Origin: Vreelandella nigrificans
GTDB taxonomy: Bacteria; Pseudomonadota; Gammaproteobacteria; Pseudomonadales; Halomonadaceae
Length of the DNA stretch: 64,000 nucleotides
NCBI RefSeq assembly: GCF_002374315.1
Contig: NZ_NWUX01000003.1
Coordinates: 186,001-250,000 of the forward strand
Direction: 5' to 3'
Numbering within the stretch: position 1 is the first letter of the stretch; each line of letters opens with the position of its first letter. This document shows positions 8,298-16,936 of this stretch, piece by piece. The translations under genes and the position numbers were made by a program. Under the pieces are notes generated by a model that saw only the letters and a program-made list of their open reading frames with translations, searched no databases and was not told where the DNA came from.

Positions 8298-10090
8298 TCG
8301 ACCGGCATGGCCAGGCAGGTGGTATCCAGGGCACGTAGTAGGTGGCAACTGTGCTCAATCCTGGGCAACTCCCAGCGGAAGAAGTACTGACAAGCCATGT
8401 GCTTGCCATGACAGAAGGCCTCCGACTCGGAGCCGGAAGCGGCTTGCATAGCCAAGGCCGCTTGGGCCTGGCGCAGCCAAAGCCACGCCACGACGAGATG
8501 GCCGAAGGCATCCAAATAAAGTGATGAGTTGGCAAGGGCATGCTTGGCGTCGCCTTCACGCAGCAGGTTTGACAGCGCCTTGGTGGTATCGCGGAATCTA
8601 TCGAGGGCGGCTTGCAGCGACTCGGCGAACTCCCGTATGCGTGAATCGCAACGAGTACTTTCGATGGTGACTTGGATCTCGTCGCAGAGCAGCTTGAATG
8701 ACCCACCGTCGTGCATCATGATCTTGCGTCCGAGCAGGTCCAGCGACTGAATACCCTCAGTACCTTCATGAATCGGATTGAGCCGGTTGTCACGATAGAG
8801 CCGCTCCACTGGATAATCACGGCTATAGCCATAGCCGCCATGCACCTGGATCGCCAAGGAGTTAGCTTCCAAGCAGTAGCGTGACGGCCAAGACTTGAGC
8901 ACCGGGGTCAACAAGTCGAGCAACATCGCCGCTCGTTCCCGCTCGGCGGCATCCGCACTCCAGGCTTTGCGATCGGCCAGTTGGGCTCCATACAGAGACA
9001 GGCATAGGCCACCCTCGACATAGCTCTTCGCCGCGAGCAGCATGCGCCGCACATCCGCATGGGCAATGATCGGTTGCGGCGATGACGAGGCGTCCTTACT
9101 TTCCGGGGGGCGCCCCTGAAGCCGTTCGCGGGCGTAGTCCAAGGCATGCCGATAAGCCGCATAACCAAGGCCTACAGCCCCCACGCCAACCCCTACTCTG
9201 GCCTCGTTCATCATCTGAAACATATAGGCCAACCCTCGATGGGGCTCACCGACGAGATAGGCCACGGCCCCACCCTGCTCACCGAAGTTAAGGATGGTGG
9301 ATGTCGTGCCACGATAGCCCATCTTGTGAATCAGGCCGCCCAGTACCACATCGTTACGCGGCCCGAGCGTGCCATCCTCATTGACCAGATACTTGGGCAC
9401 CAGGAATAGCGACAGCCCCTTTACCCCTTCCGGCGCACCCTTTATACGCGCCAGCACCAAGTGAACGATGTTCTCGCTCAATTCGTGGTCACCGGCGGAT
9501 ATGAAAATCTTGCTGCCACGCAAACGATAATCGCCATCGACCATGGGCTCGGCAGTCGTGGCGATATCTCCCAGCGACGACCCCGCCTGGGGCTCGGTGA
9601 GGGCCATGGTTCCGGTAAAGCGCCCGTCGAGCAACGGCTGACGATAAAGGCGCTGCTGGCTCTCCGAACCAAAGGCGCCGATCACATTGGCATTAGCACC
9701 GCTGAGCGAGGCATAGGCAAGCGTCGAGATATTGGCGGCACTGAAGATCGCCTTGCAGGCCACCGATACCGTAAAGGGGAGCTGCATTCCGCCCAATTCA
9801 TAGTCCTGGGTGGCTGCACCGAAGCCGGCACCGTAGTACTGATCGAGAGCCTCTTTCACTTGTGGAATCAGTTCGACTCTCTCTCCGTCGAAGCGCGGCT
9901 CGTTTTCATCCAGCTCTGCGGCATGAGGAGCGAAATAATCGATAGCGATGGACTCGGCCGTATCGAGAGCCGCGTTGAAGGTTTCACGGCCGTGTTCGGC
10001 AAACCGCTCCAACGACACCAACTCGTCGGTGTCAATCACCTGATAAAGCAGAAAATCTAGATCATTCCGACAGATCATTTTAGAACCCAT
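8288..10090 (-). CDS. Acyl-CoA dehydrogenase, large 600-residue type (DmdC-like)
   Basis: At 600 residues this is longer than ordinary acyl-CoA dehydrogenases and has the added C-terminal helical domain of the DmdC-like branch, whose known members include methylmercaptopropionyl-CoA dehydrogenase. Visible motifs are GTMALTEPQAGSSLGDI, GSKIFISAGDHEL, VGVGAVGLGYAAYRHALDYARERLQGR and the FAD-site segment QVHGGYGYSRDYPVERLYRDNRLNPIHEGTEGIQ split across about residues 410-445. The start is supported by GGAGGGGG upstream. It is divergent from the FadB-like gene across 460 bases, so both are probably controlled together. DMSP metabolism is not supported by any neighbour. Confidence 0.85.
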   Translation of the reverse strand: MGSKMICRNDLDFLLYQVIDTDELVSLERFAEHGRETFNAALDTAESIAIDYFAPHAAELDENEPRFDGERVELIPQVKEALDQYYGAGFGAATQDYELGGMQLPFTVSVACKAIFSAANISTLAYASLSGANANVIGAFGSESQQRLYRQPLLDGRFTGTMALTEPQAGSSLGDIATTAEPMVDGDYRLRGSKIFISAGDHELSENIVHLVLARIKGAPEGVKGLSLFLVPKYLVNEDGTLGPRNDVVLGGLIHKMGYRGTTSTILNFGEQGGAVAYLVGEPHRGLAYMFQMMNEARVGVGVGAVGLGYAAYRHALDYARERLQGRPPESKDASSSPQPIIAHADVRRMLLAAKSYVEGGLCLSLYGAQLADRKAWSADAAERERAAMLLDLLTPVLKSWPSRYCLEANSLAIQVHGGYGYSRDYPVERLYRDNRLNPIHEGTEGIQSLDLLGRKIMMHDGGSFKLLCDEIQVTIESTRCDSRIREFAESLQAALDRFRDTTKALSNLLREGDAKHALANSSLYLDAFGHLVVAWLWLRQAQAALAMQAASGSESEAFCHGKHMACQYFFRWELPRIEHSCHLLRALDTTCLAMPVDSF

Positions 10091-10170
10091 CTAGCCCCCT
10101 CCACGCCATTTCCACGGCAGCCGTTCGCCTTGTTTCTGACCTTCTGTCTACTAAGCCAGGTCAAAACCAG

Positions 10171-10254
10171 CCCTCAAAAATCGATCTTCAAAAACTAGCT
10201 CTTAAAAACCAACTCTCAAAAACCATCTCTCAAAAACCATCTCTCAAAAACCAA
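10171..10254. repeat. Degenerate tandem repeat, about six 13-15 bp units
   Basis: Units of consensus CTCTCAAAAACCAT run head to tail; the three copies nearest the right end are almost identical and those at the left are degraded. The CAAAAACCA core resembles that of the 8202-8297 array on the other side of the same gene. Confidence 0.85.
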
Positions 10255-10444
10255 CAAGCGAAATATACAACCGCACAGCGAAACAATGCAAGGAAAAACA
10301 AAACAACCTATTTACTCATGAAGCGAGGCTGCTACCACGGCAAAGTCTGCTCTCCCCACCACCATTTTTGCGACATTCTGGACGTCGCCTGAGGCTTCCA
10401 TAAATATGAAGATCGCCACGATGACCGCTATGCAGAATTATATT

Positions 10445-10472
10445 TTGCAAATACAGATTCATACCGTATAGC
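10445..10472 (+). promoter_or_regulatory. Candidate sigma-70 promoter for the FadB-like gene
   Basis: TTGCAA and TATAGC are spaced 16 bases apart, about 80 bases before the ATG at 10553. Both hexamers match the consensus at four of six positions, so this is only a moderate candidate. Confidence 0.3.
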
Positions 10473-10552
10473 ATAGATAGTGGGCCTGCCTATCGACCTG
10501 TTGTCCCGGGGGGCCAATCGTCATTCGTTAAGGAAAAGGGCAAGGGATCACC

Positions 10553-12646
10553 ATGAGCGAACCCGTCACATGCAAGCAGCACGATAGCGTCCTGCTGATT
10601 ACCATTGATAACCCCCCGGTCAATGCACTTTCTGCCGCTGTGCGCCTAGGCCTATCCAAGGCGTTCGCTGTCGCCGAGCAGGAGCCTACCGTGAAGGCAG
10701 TCGTCCTGCGCTGTGCGGGGCGCACCTTCATCGCCGGTGCCGATATCACTGAATTCGGCAAGCCAATGCAGCCTCCCGCCTTGCCAGAAGTGCTTGATCA
10801 AATCGATACATTCACCAAGCCAGTAGTGGCAGCACTACACGGCACAGCACTCGGTGGCGGGTTCGAAACAGCCCTGACTTGCCACTACCGCATTGCCGAA
10901 GCATCGGCCCGGGTGGGGTTACCGGAAGTTAAGCTTGGCCTCCTACCCGGCTCCGGAGGCACCCAGCGCTTGCCGCGGCTGATCGACGTCAAGAGTGCGC
11001 TAGACATGATCGTGTCGGGCCGCCAGGTTGCGGCACCTGAAGCCATGGCGCTGGGCGCCATTGACCGTATCGCCGAGGGCGACCTGACCGAACAAGCCAT
11101 GGCTTATGCACGAGAACTGGTGGACAACTCAGCTCCCCTGCGCCGCTGCAGCGACATGGCAGTAAACACCGCTGATATCGGAGCAACATTCTTCGCTGAA
11201 TATCGCACCCAGGTGGCCAAGCAGCAGCGGGGGCTGGAAGCGCCTCAGGCCTGCATCGAGGCCATCGAAATAGCCACCACGCTGCCATTCGCCGAAGGCT
11301 TGAAGAAGGAACGCGAGCTGTTTCTCGAGCGAATGGCATCCTCCGAGTCGGCTGCCCTGCGACACGTTTTCTTTGCCGAACGCCAAGCTCCCGTGGTTAC
11401 CGACTTGCCGCGCGACACACCGAAACGGGAGATTCGTCGAGTTGGGATCATCGGCGCCGGTACAATGGGCTCCGGCATCGCTATCAATTTTCTCAACGCA
11501 GGGATTCCCGTTACCCTGCTGGAGATGAAGAGCGAGGCCCTGGAGCGCGGCATAAAAACCATTCAGGCCTACTACGACGATCGCAAAGCCAAGGGGCGCA
11601 TGTCGGAGGAAAAGGCCAATGCCTGCTTCGCACGGTTAGCCGGTACGCTCGACTATGCTGACTTCAACGACGTCGACCTGGCCATCGAAGCGGTGTTCGA
11701 GAACATGGCCGTCAAACATGAGGTGTTTGCCAAGCTCGATGAGGTCTGCAAGCCAGGGGCCATCCTGGCCACCAACACCTCCTACCTGGACGTCAACCAG
11801 ATCGCCGCAGCTACCTCGCGTCCGCAGGATGTACTGGGCCTGCATTTCTTCAGCCCCGCCCATGTAATGCGGCTGCTGGAGGTGGTGCGGGCCGACAAGA
11901 CCGCCGACGATGTGCTCGCCACCGCAATGAAATTGCTCGGCACCATTGGCAAAGTGGGAGTTGTCTCTGGCGTTTGTGACGGCTTCATCGGTAATCGCAT
12001 GCTCAAAGGCTACGGCCGGGAAGCCGGTATTCTGCTGTTGGAGGGAGCTAGCCCCTCCCAGATTGATAGCACAATGAACCGCTTTGGCATGGCGATGGGG
12101 CCGATGGCGATGGGCGACCTCGCTGGCCTGGATATCGGTTCCCGAGCGCGGGAAGAGCGCCGTCAGCGTGGAGAAACGGTTTCCCCCACCGATGGCGCTG
12201 TGGCCGACCGGCTGGTGGAGATGGGCCGCCTGGGTCAGAAAAGTGGTAAGGGTTATTACCGCTACGAGGCTGGCTCTCGCAAGCCGATACTCGACCCGGA
12301 GGTAGATACGGTCATTGAGCAGGCCGCCAAGCAGCTTGGCATCGAGCGCCGTGACATCAGCGAAGAGGAAATCCTGCAGCGGCTGATCTATCCGTTGATC
12401 AACGAGGCGGCAAAAATTCTCGAGGAAGGGATTGCTCAGCGCCCCAGCGATATCGACGTGGTCTGGATCAACGGCTATGGCTTCCCGACCTACCGCGGCG
12501 GCCCCATGCACTATGCCGACAGCATCGGACTGGCATCCATTCTCACCACCATCAAGCAGTATCAACAGCGCTACGGCGATACCTGGCAAGCCGCCCCGTT
12601 GTTAGAGCGGCTGGTGCAAGAAGGCAAACGCTTCTCCGATCTCTGA
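10553..12646 (+). CDS. Bifunctional enoyl-CoA hydratase / 3-hydroxyacyl-CoA dehydrogenase
   Basis: This 697-residue protein has an N-terminal crotonase domain (about 1-200: AGRTFIAGADITEFGK, oxyanion-hole segment HGTALGGGFETAL, and GLPEVKLGLLPGSGGTQRLPR with the catalytic Glu). It then has an NAD-binding 3-hydroxyacyl-CoA dehydrogenase domain (VGIIGAGTMGSGIA at about 300; HFFSPAHVMRLLEVV with the catalytic His) and two C-terminal dehydrogenase domains. It hydrates enoyl-CoA and oxidises the 3-hydroxyacyl-CoA in beta-oxidation. Length and order fit the peroxisomal-type/PimF-like branch rather than E. coli FadB, which is longer. No thiolase partner lies in the window. A strong terminator follows. 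Confidence 0.93.
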   Translation: MSEPVTCKQHDSVLLITIDNPPVNALSAAVRLGLSKAFAVAEQEPTVKAVVLRCAGRTFIAGADITEFGKPMQPPALPEVLDQIDTFTKPVVAALHGTALGGGFETALTCHYRIAEASARVGLPEVKLGLLPGSGGTQRLPRLIDVKSALDMIVSGRQVAAPEAMALGAIDRIAEGDLTEQAMAYARELVDNSAPLRRCSDMAVNTADIGATFFAEYRTQVAKQQRGLEAPQACIEAIEIATTLPFAEGLKKERELFLERMASSESAALRHVFFAERQAPVVTDLPRDTPKREIRRVGIIGAGTMGSGIAINFLNAGIPVTLLEMKSEALERGIKTIQAYYDDRKAKGRMSEEKANACFARLAGTLDYADFNDVDLAIEAVFENMAVKHEVFAKLDEVCKPGAILATNTSYLDVNQIAAATSRPQDVLGLHFFSPAHVMRLLEVVRADKTADDVLATAMKLLGTIGKVGVVSGVCDGFIGNRMLKGYGREAGILLLEGASPSQIDSTMNRFGMAMGPMAMGDLAGLDIGSRAREERRQRGETVSPTDGAVADRLVEMGRLGQKSGKGYYRYEAGSRKPILDPEVDTVIEQAAKQLGIERRDISEEEILQRLIYPLINEAAKILEEGIAQRPSDIDVVWINGYGFPTYRGGPMHYADSIGLASILTTIKQYQQRYGDTWQAAPLLERLVQEGKRFSDL

Positions 12647-12691
12647 GCCGCCAGGGCACGCAATGTTTCTCTCGGCCCTGAGGGCCTTTAT

Positions 12692-12722
12692 GGGTTGTGC
12701 CAACTGGCACAACCCTTTTTTG
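12692..12722 (+). terminator. Intrinsic terminator after the FadB-like gene
   Basis: A perfect 10-bp stem GGGTTGTGCC / GGCACAACCC with loop AACT is followed by a run of T's. It separates the FadB-like gene from the MFS gene. Confidence 0.9.
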
Positions 12723-12744
12723 CTACTGCCGACCTCTCGCCTTG

Positions 12745-12786
12745 TTGGAGTACAACCGCTGGAGTACAACGCTGGAGTACAATCGC
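12745..12786. repeat. Three tandem copies of a 13-15 bp unit carrying a Shine-Dalgarno core
   Basis: TGGAGTACAACCGC, TGGAGTACAACGC and TGGAGTACAATCGC follow one another and end exactly at the ATG of the MFS gene. Each copy contains GGAG; the last one lies 9 bases before the start codon and is probably the ribosome binding site. Confidence 0.8.
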
Positions 12787-13986
12787 ATGACCCTCTGGTT
12801 GCTATTTACCGCTCTGCTTGCCACCGCTACCGGCCAAGGCGTGGTGATGACGCTGCTCCCGCCCCTGGGGCGTGAAGTAGGACTCAATGAATTCCAGGTA
12901 GCCATCATCATATCGTCTTCCGCCTTGGTCTATGCTGTGGGCACCACGGTTTGGGGACGGGTGAGCCTGCACTTCGGCCGGCGCCGTATCATTCTTATTG
13001 GGCTGGCCGGCTATACACTGGGTACACTGCTCTTCACCACGGTCTTCTCGCTGGGCATGCTAGGGTTGCTGGCGGGATTGCCGCTATTCATGGCACTACT
13101 CTTCAGCCGCATGCTGCAATCCTCGATCATGTCAGCCACCCCGCCTGCCGCCCTAGGCTATGCGATTGCCTTAACGACGGCCGACAAACGCCTAGCCGCG
13201 ATCAGCCGGACCACCTCCGCCAATAGCCTGGGACAGGTGGTGGGGCCTGCTTTCGGTGGTTTACTGGCGGCCTTAGGCCTGCTGGTACCCCTCTACACCG
13301 TTGCGCTGCTGACTTTTTTAGCGCTGGGCTGGTTATGGTTTAGGCTGCCCGATGACCGCCTACTGCCAGGGCAGGTCGATGCAAAAACGACGCACCTCAA
13401 CACTAGTGAACGGCTCACCTGGGCTTCCTGGCGCTACTTAATGGTGGCAGCCGCCCTATTCTCGGCCATGGCCATGATTCATCAGACTCTGGGGTTCTTC
13501 TTCATCGATATCTGGCATCTCTCTCCATCACGGGCCGCTCAACAGGTCGGCTTCTCCGTCCTGACGCTGGCACTGGTCTCGGTCGCGGTACAATTCGGTT
13601 TCGTCCAACGCAGTCGTTGGGGCACAGGTCGCATGCTAATACTCGGTCTAACCAGCCTGCTTATCGGCTATATGCTGCTGGCATTCGCTGCCAGCATGGT
13701 CAGTTTGCACGTTGCCATGGCACTGGTCGGTCTTGGTATGGGATTGAGCTACCCGGCAGCCGCCACTGCGGCAACTTCAACCGGCAGCGCCCAACAGCAG
13801 GCAAAAGCAACCGGGCTGGTGTCAGCCACACCCGCGGTAGGTTTCATTATTGGTCCCTTGGTCGCCGCTCCGCTGTATCAACTGAACCCTAGCGCCCCCT
13901 TCGCTGCCGCCGCGATCCTGATAGCGGTCATGCTGGTCATACACCGCTTACCAGCGACCCATACCCGAGCTACAGACACACCATAA
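12787..13986 (+). CDS. MFS-family transporter (probable drug/proton antiporter)
   Basis: This 399-residue inner-membrane protein has about 12 hydrophobic segments. Between helices 2 and 3 it has the MFS signature-like WGRVSLHFGRRRIILIG (about residues 58-74), and NSLGQVVGPAFGGLLAALG in helix 5 resembles the antiporter motif C. It probably exports small hydrophobic compounds by proton exchange. I start it at 12787 because an upstream in-frame ATG (12697) lies inside the preceding terminator and the extra residues are encoded by repeat DNA. The substrate is unknown. Confidence 0.85.
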   Translation: MTLWLLFTALLATATGQGVVMTLLPPLGREVGLNEFQVAIIISSSALVYAVGTTVWGRVSLHFGRRRIILIGLAGYTLGTLLFTTVFSLGMLGLLAGLPLFMALLFSRMLQSSIMSATPPAALGYAIALTTADKRLAAISRTTSANSLGQVVGPAFGGLLAALGLLVPLYTVALLTFLALGWLWFRLPDDRLLPGQVDAKTTHLNTSERLTWASWRYLMVAAALFSAMAMIHQTLGFFFIDIWHLSPSRAAQQVGFSVLTLALVSVAVQFGFVQRSRWGTGRMLILGLTSLLIGYMLLAFAASMVSLHVAMALVGLGMGLSYPAAATAATSTGSAQQQAKATGLVSATPAVGFIIGPLVAAPLYQLNPSAPFAAAAILIAVMLVIHRLPATHTRATDTP

Positions 13987-14014
13987 AAAAACCCCGACCA
14001 CAGGGGCCGGGGTT
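13984..14014 (-). terminator. Terminator between convergent MFS and ALDH-ADH genes
   Basis: On the minus strand AACCCCGGCC pairs with GGTCGGGGTT (one mismatch), followed by seven T's. The U-tract lies on the minus-strand side, so it mainly serves the ALDH-ADH gene whose stop is at 14048. It touches the stop codon of the MFS gene. Confidence 0.85.
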
Positions 14015-14047
14015 GGTAGCGATGGATGGGAGACAGTCAAGCCAGCG

Positions 14048-16708
14048 TCAGTAAGCCTCTTCATAGACGGCGGCCACTTCCTGAGGGCTCTTCACCGGCC
14101 TTGCATTGAACATGATAGCGGCGTCCCCCATGGCATGTACGGCCAGGTTCGGCAGATTCTCTTGCGGTACGCCGAGATCGCGCAGATGGCGCGGGTGGTC
14201 GACCGCCTGCATCAGCGACTCCACCGCCGCGGCCGCGGCCAACGCCGCTTCGCGTTCACCCATACCTACGGTTTCCACGCCGAGCGCCTGGGCCGCCAGT
14301 GCCAACTTGTGGCTGGCATGGTCGACGTTAAAGCGCATCACCCGAGGCAGCATGATGCCGCAGGCGAGCCCGTGTGGGATGTCATGGACCACCCCCAGCG
14401 TATGGGCCATAGCATGGGCTAAGCCAACTTGTGCCACATTGAATGCCCAGCCAGCCATGGTGGCCGCCAATTGGAGATTGGAACGAGCAGCTTCGTCGCG
14501 GGGATTTTTCACTACCCTGGGCAGGTTTTCACTGATCAGGCGAATGGCCTGTAGCGCCTGACCGTCGCAGATTGGCTGCGAGCGGGTACTGGTCAGCGCT
14601 TCAATAGAGTGAGTCATGGCATCCAGCGCCGTGGTCACAGTCATGCGGTGGGGCAGCCCGAGGGTAAAGAGAGGATCGAGAATGGCGCTGTTGGGCACGA
14701 TATAGGGATCGAGGATATAGACCTTGCGGCCCACCGCCTTGTTCTTGATCACCGCCACGTTGGTCACCTCGCTGCCTGTGCCGGAGGTGGTGGGGATAGA
14801 AATATGAGGGGTCTGCGGCTCCTGCAAACGCAGCATGGCCATATGATCATTACACTTGCCGCCATTCTTCAACACGACGCATACCGCCTTGGAGGTATCG
14901 ATCACACTGCCACCACCAACACTGACAATGGCATCGGCACCACATTCACGAGCATAGGCCGCCGCCGCATCGACGGTATCCAGAGACGAGTCCTGCTCGA
15001 TACGGTCGTAAAGCCCTACACAGAAATCATCCAGCGCCTCTCTAACCATGGCTGGCAGGCCCGTCGCATTGACGCCCTCGTCGGTCATGATCACCGCACG
15101 CTTACAACCCAGCTTGACCATCTCTTTGTAGATCGCTGGCAAGCTGCCGTGACCGGAAATGATATTGGTGGGTGCCTTGTACTGCACGAAGGGCGTCTTC
15201 TTGTCGTCCGAGAGGATGGCCATGGCCGGACTGGCCCCGACCGCCGCGTAGGCGCTGACATGGATCCGCTTGACCTGGACAAATTCCGACAGCCCAGACG
15301 CCCCCATCTCACGGCCGAACCCGGACTGTTTGTAGCCACCGAAGGGGCAGAAGTCACCGAAGGCATGATAATTATTGATCCACACCGTCCCCGTGCGCAT
15401 CTGGGCGGCAACCCGCTGTGCCCGAGCATTACTGCCGGAATACACGCCACCCGCCAAACCATAGATAGAGTCGTTAGCGATAGCCACGGCCTCTTCATCG
15501 CTATCAAATTTGATCACCGCCACGACCGGGCCAAAGATCTCCTCCTGGGCAATACGCATACTATTATCGACATCCGTGAAGATCGTCGGCGCGTAATAGT
15601 GGCCGCCCGAAATGCCGGGCACCTCGACCCGATGCCCACCGGTGAGCAGGGTAGCGCCCTCCTCCAGACCCAGCTTAACGTAGCCATCGACGGTTTCGAG
15701 CTGCTTGGCACTGACCAGCGGCCCCAGATGGCTCTCTGGAGAGAGCGGGTAGCCGACCCGCAACGCCTCGGTACGCGTCTTCAGCTTGGCAATGAATTCA
15801 TCATAGATCTTTGAGGCAACCAGCAGTCGAGTACCCGACTCGCACACCTGCCCCTGGTGCAGAAAGGTGCCAAAGACCGCACCATCGACCGCCGCATCCA
15901 GATCCGCGTCGTCGAGGATAATATTGGCCGACTTCCCCCCCAGTTCCAGGGTAACTCGCTTAGTGGAATCCGCCGCCAGCTTCATGATGTCGTTGCCGAC
16001 ACTGGTGCTGCCGGTAAAGGAGATCTTGTCGACGTAGGGGTGCGTGCAGAGCAGATTGCCCACTTCACGCCCCTGACCAGTAATCACGTTGATGACCCCT
16101 TTGGGAATACCAGCGGCCTGGGCCGCCTCGGCAATGATCAAAGCGGTAAGCGGCGTCTGGGTCGCCGGCTTCAGTACGATGGTGTTACCCATGATGATGG
16201 AGTGAGAGATCTTCCAGAACGCCATGCTAGCCGGAAAATTCCATGGAATGATCCCAACACAAACCCCGATCGGCTCACGGCGAATATAGTCACGCCCCGG
16301 CGCCCCGACATTCCCAGAGTAGGGAATCTCCTCCTCCCAGGGAAAACTGTTCGCCGAGTAGTGAGCCAGGTTACGCAGCAGGCTGGCACCATTGGAGGCC
16401 CAGAACTTGGACAGATTGATCACGTGGCCGGCATCCATGGATTCGGCCATGGCCAGGCGCCCGGCCAACTTCGTGACGTGGTCAGCGAAGTCATAGACCC
16501 TGCTGGCACGCTCCGTCGGCGTCAGCCTTGGCCACTCGCCGTGATCGAAGGCCTCTCGTGCCGCTTCAAGGGCGCGCAGGGCATCTGCCTCTCCCGCCTG
16601 GGCCACCGTTGCGACCGGTTTCTCGTTACCCGGGTCATACGTAGTGAAGGTTCTGCCATCGGCGGCATTGACGAACTCGCCGTTGATGAAGAGCTGGTAG
16701 GAATCCAT
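14048..16708 (-). CDS. Fusion of CoA-independent aldehyde dehydrogenase and iron-containing alcohol dehydrogenase
   Basis: This 886-residue protein joins two enzymes. Residues about 1-490 are an NAD(P)-dependent aldehyde dehydrogenase with IIPWNFPASM, KPATQTPLTAL, the general-base motif LELGGKSANI (Glu) and the catalytic-cysteine motif GQVCESGTR. Residues about 505-886 are a group III iron alcohol dehydrogenase with GGGSVIDTSKAV, TTSGTGSEVT, DAMTHSIEA, HAMAHTLGVVHDIPHG, which supply the Asp and three His metal ligands. It should oxidise an alcohol to an aldehyde and on to the acid in one polypeptide. It differs from AdhE, whose aldehyde half is acylating and needs CoA. GGGAGG precedes the start, and the unknown 750-residue gene is divergent from it. 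Confidence 0.88.
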   Translation of the reverse strand: MDSYQLFINGEFVNAADGRTFTTYDPGNEKPVATVAQAGEADALRALEAAREAFDHGEWPRLTPTERASRVYDFADHVTKLAGRLAMAESMDAGHVINLSKFWASNGASLLRNLAHYSANSFPWEEEIPYSGNVGAPGRDYIRREPIGVCVGIIPWNFPASMAFWKISHSIIMGNTIVLKPATQTPLTALIIAEAAQAAGIPKGVINVITGQGREVGNLLCTHPYVDKISFTGSTSVGNDIMKLAADSTKRVTLELGGKSANIILDDADLDAAVDGAVFGTFLHQGQVCESGTRLLVASKIYDEFIAKLKTRTEALRVGYPLSPESHLGPLVSAKQLETVDGYVKLGLEEGATLLTGGHRVEVPGISGGHYYAPTIFTDVDNSMRIAQEEIFGPVVAVIKFDSDEEAVAIANDSIYGLAGGVYSGSNARAQRVAAQMRTGTVWINNYHAFGDFCPFGGYKQSGFGREMGASGLSEFVQVKRIHVSAYAAVGASPAMAILSDDKKTPFVQYKAPTNIISGHGSLPAIYKEMVKLGCKRAVIMTDEGVNATGLPAMVREALDDFCVGLYDRIEQDSSLDTVDAAAAYARECGADAIVSVGGGSVIDTSKAVCVVLKNGGKCNDHMAMLRLQEPQTPHISIPTTSGTGSEVTNVAVIKNKAVGRKVYILDPYIVPNSAILDPLFTLGLPHRMTVTTALDAMTHSIEALTSTRSQPICDGQALQAIRLISENLPRVVKNPRDEAARSNLQLAATMAGWAFNVAQVGLAHAMAHTLGVVHDIPHGLACGIMLPRVMRFNVDHASHKLALAAQALGVETVGMGEREAALAAAAAVESLMQAVDHPRHLRDLGVPQENLPNLAVHAMGDAAIMFNARPVKSPQEVAAVYEEAY

Positions 16709-16844
16709 GGATGTTGTACCTCCCGATTGCAGACGTCGCCCTGTGGGTAAGCGCGGTCATGCAATGACGCGTTATGATTGTGTAGGAATGGTTCTGCTTG
16801 AAAAACCCTACCCAACGCATGCTGAAACGACAAAGGAAAGGCAC

Positions 16845-16878
16845 TGTTTCACTGAAATTATTGTTTTATACTGAAACA
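16845..16878. promoter_or_regulatory. Inverted repeat with overlapping -10 element upstream of the 750-residue gene
   Basis: TGTTTCA (16845) and TGAAACA (16872) form an inverted repeat spaced by 20 bases; a further CTGAAAC lies at 16822. TATACT at 16867 is a good -10 hexamer overlapping the right arm, with no good -35. The layout suggests a regulated promoter in the divergent region between the fusion dehydrogenase and the unknown gene. Confidence 0.4.
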
Positions 16879-16936
16879 CCTCCCAACTCTTCCGCAGTGA
16901 AGAATACAAGTTCGCAAAACACTCAAGGAGCAAGCC

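Larger units (their letters stand above)
10091..10552. other. Divergent control region of the beta-oxidation cluster
   Basis: This gap of 462 bases holds a tandem repeat array (10171-10254), an AT-rich tract from about 10258 to 10320, and a probable promoter close to the FadB-like gene. No ORF with a credible ribosome binding site was found. It should carry promoters in both directions. I could not recognise a FadR or PsrA operator with confidence. Confidence 0.5.

Noticed and set aside
8170-8706. Minus-strand frame ending in repeated VSEI/VFEM units.
   Set aside because: It is a shadow frame of the 600-residue acyl-CoA dehydrogenase that continues into the 12-bp repeats.
12697-12786. N-terminal extension of the MFS transporter from an ATG at 12697.
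   Set aside because: That ATG lies in the stem of the preceding terminator, and the extra residues come from terminator and repeat DNA.
14609-15814. 401-codon plus-strand frame opposite the dehydrogenase fusion.
   Set aside because: It is antisense to a clearly conserved enzyme and has no protein-family features or ribosome binding site.
14048-16708. Annotation of the fusion enzyme as AdhE.
   Set aside because: The aldehyde half has the CoA-independent motifs (Glu in LELGG, GQVC), unlike the acylating half of AdhE.
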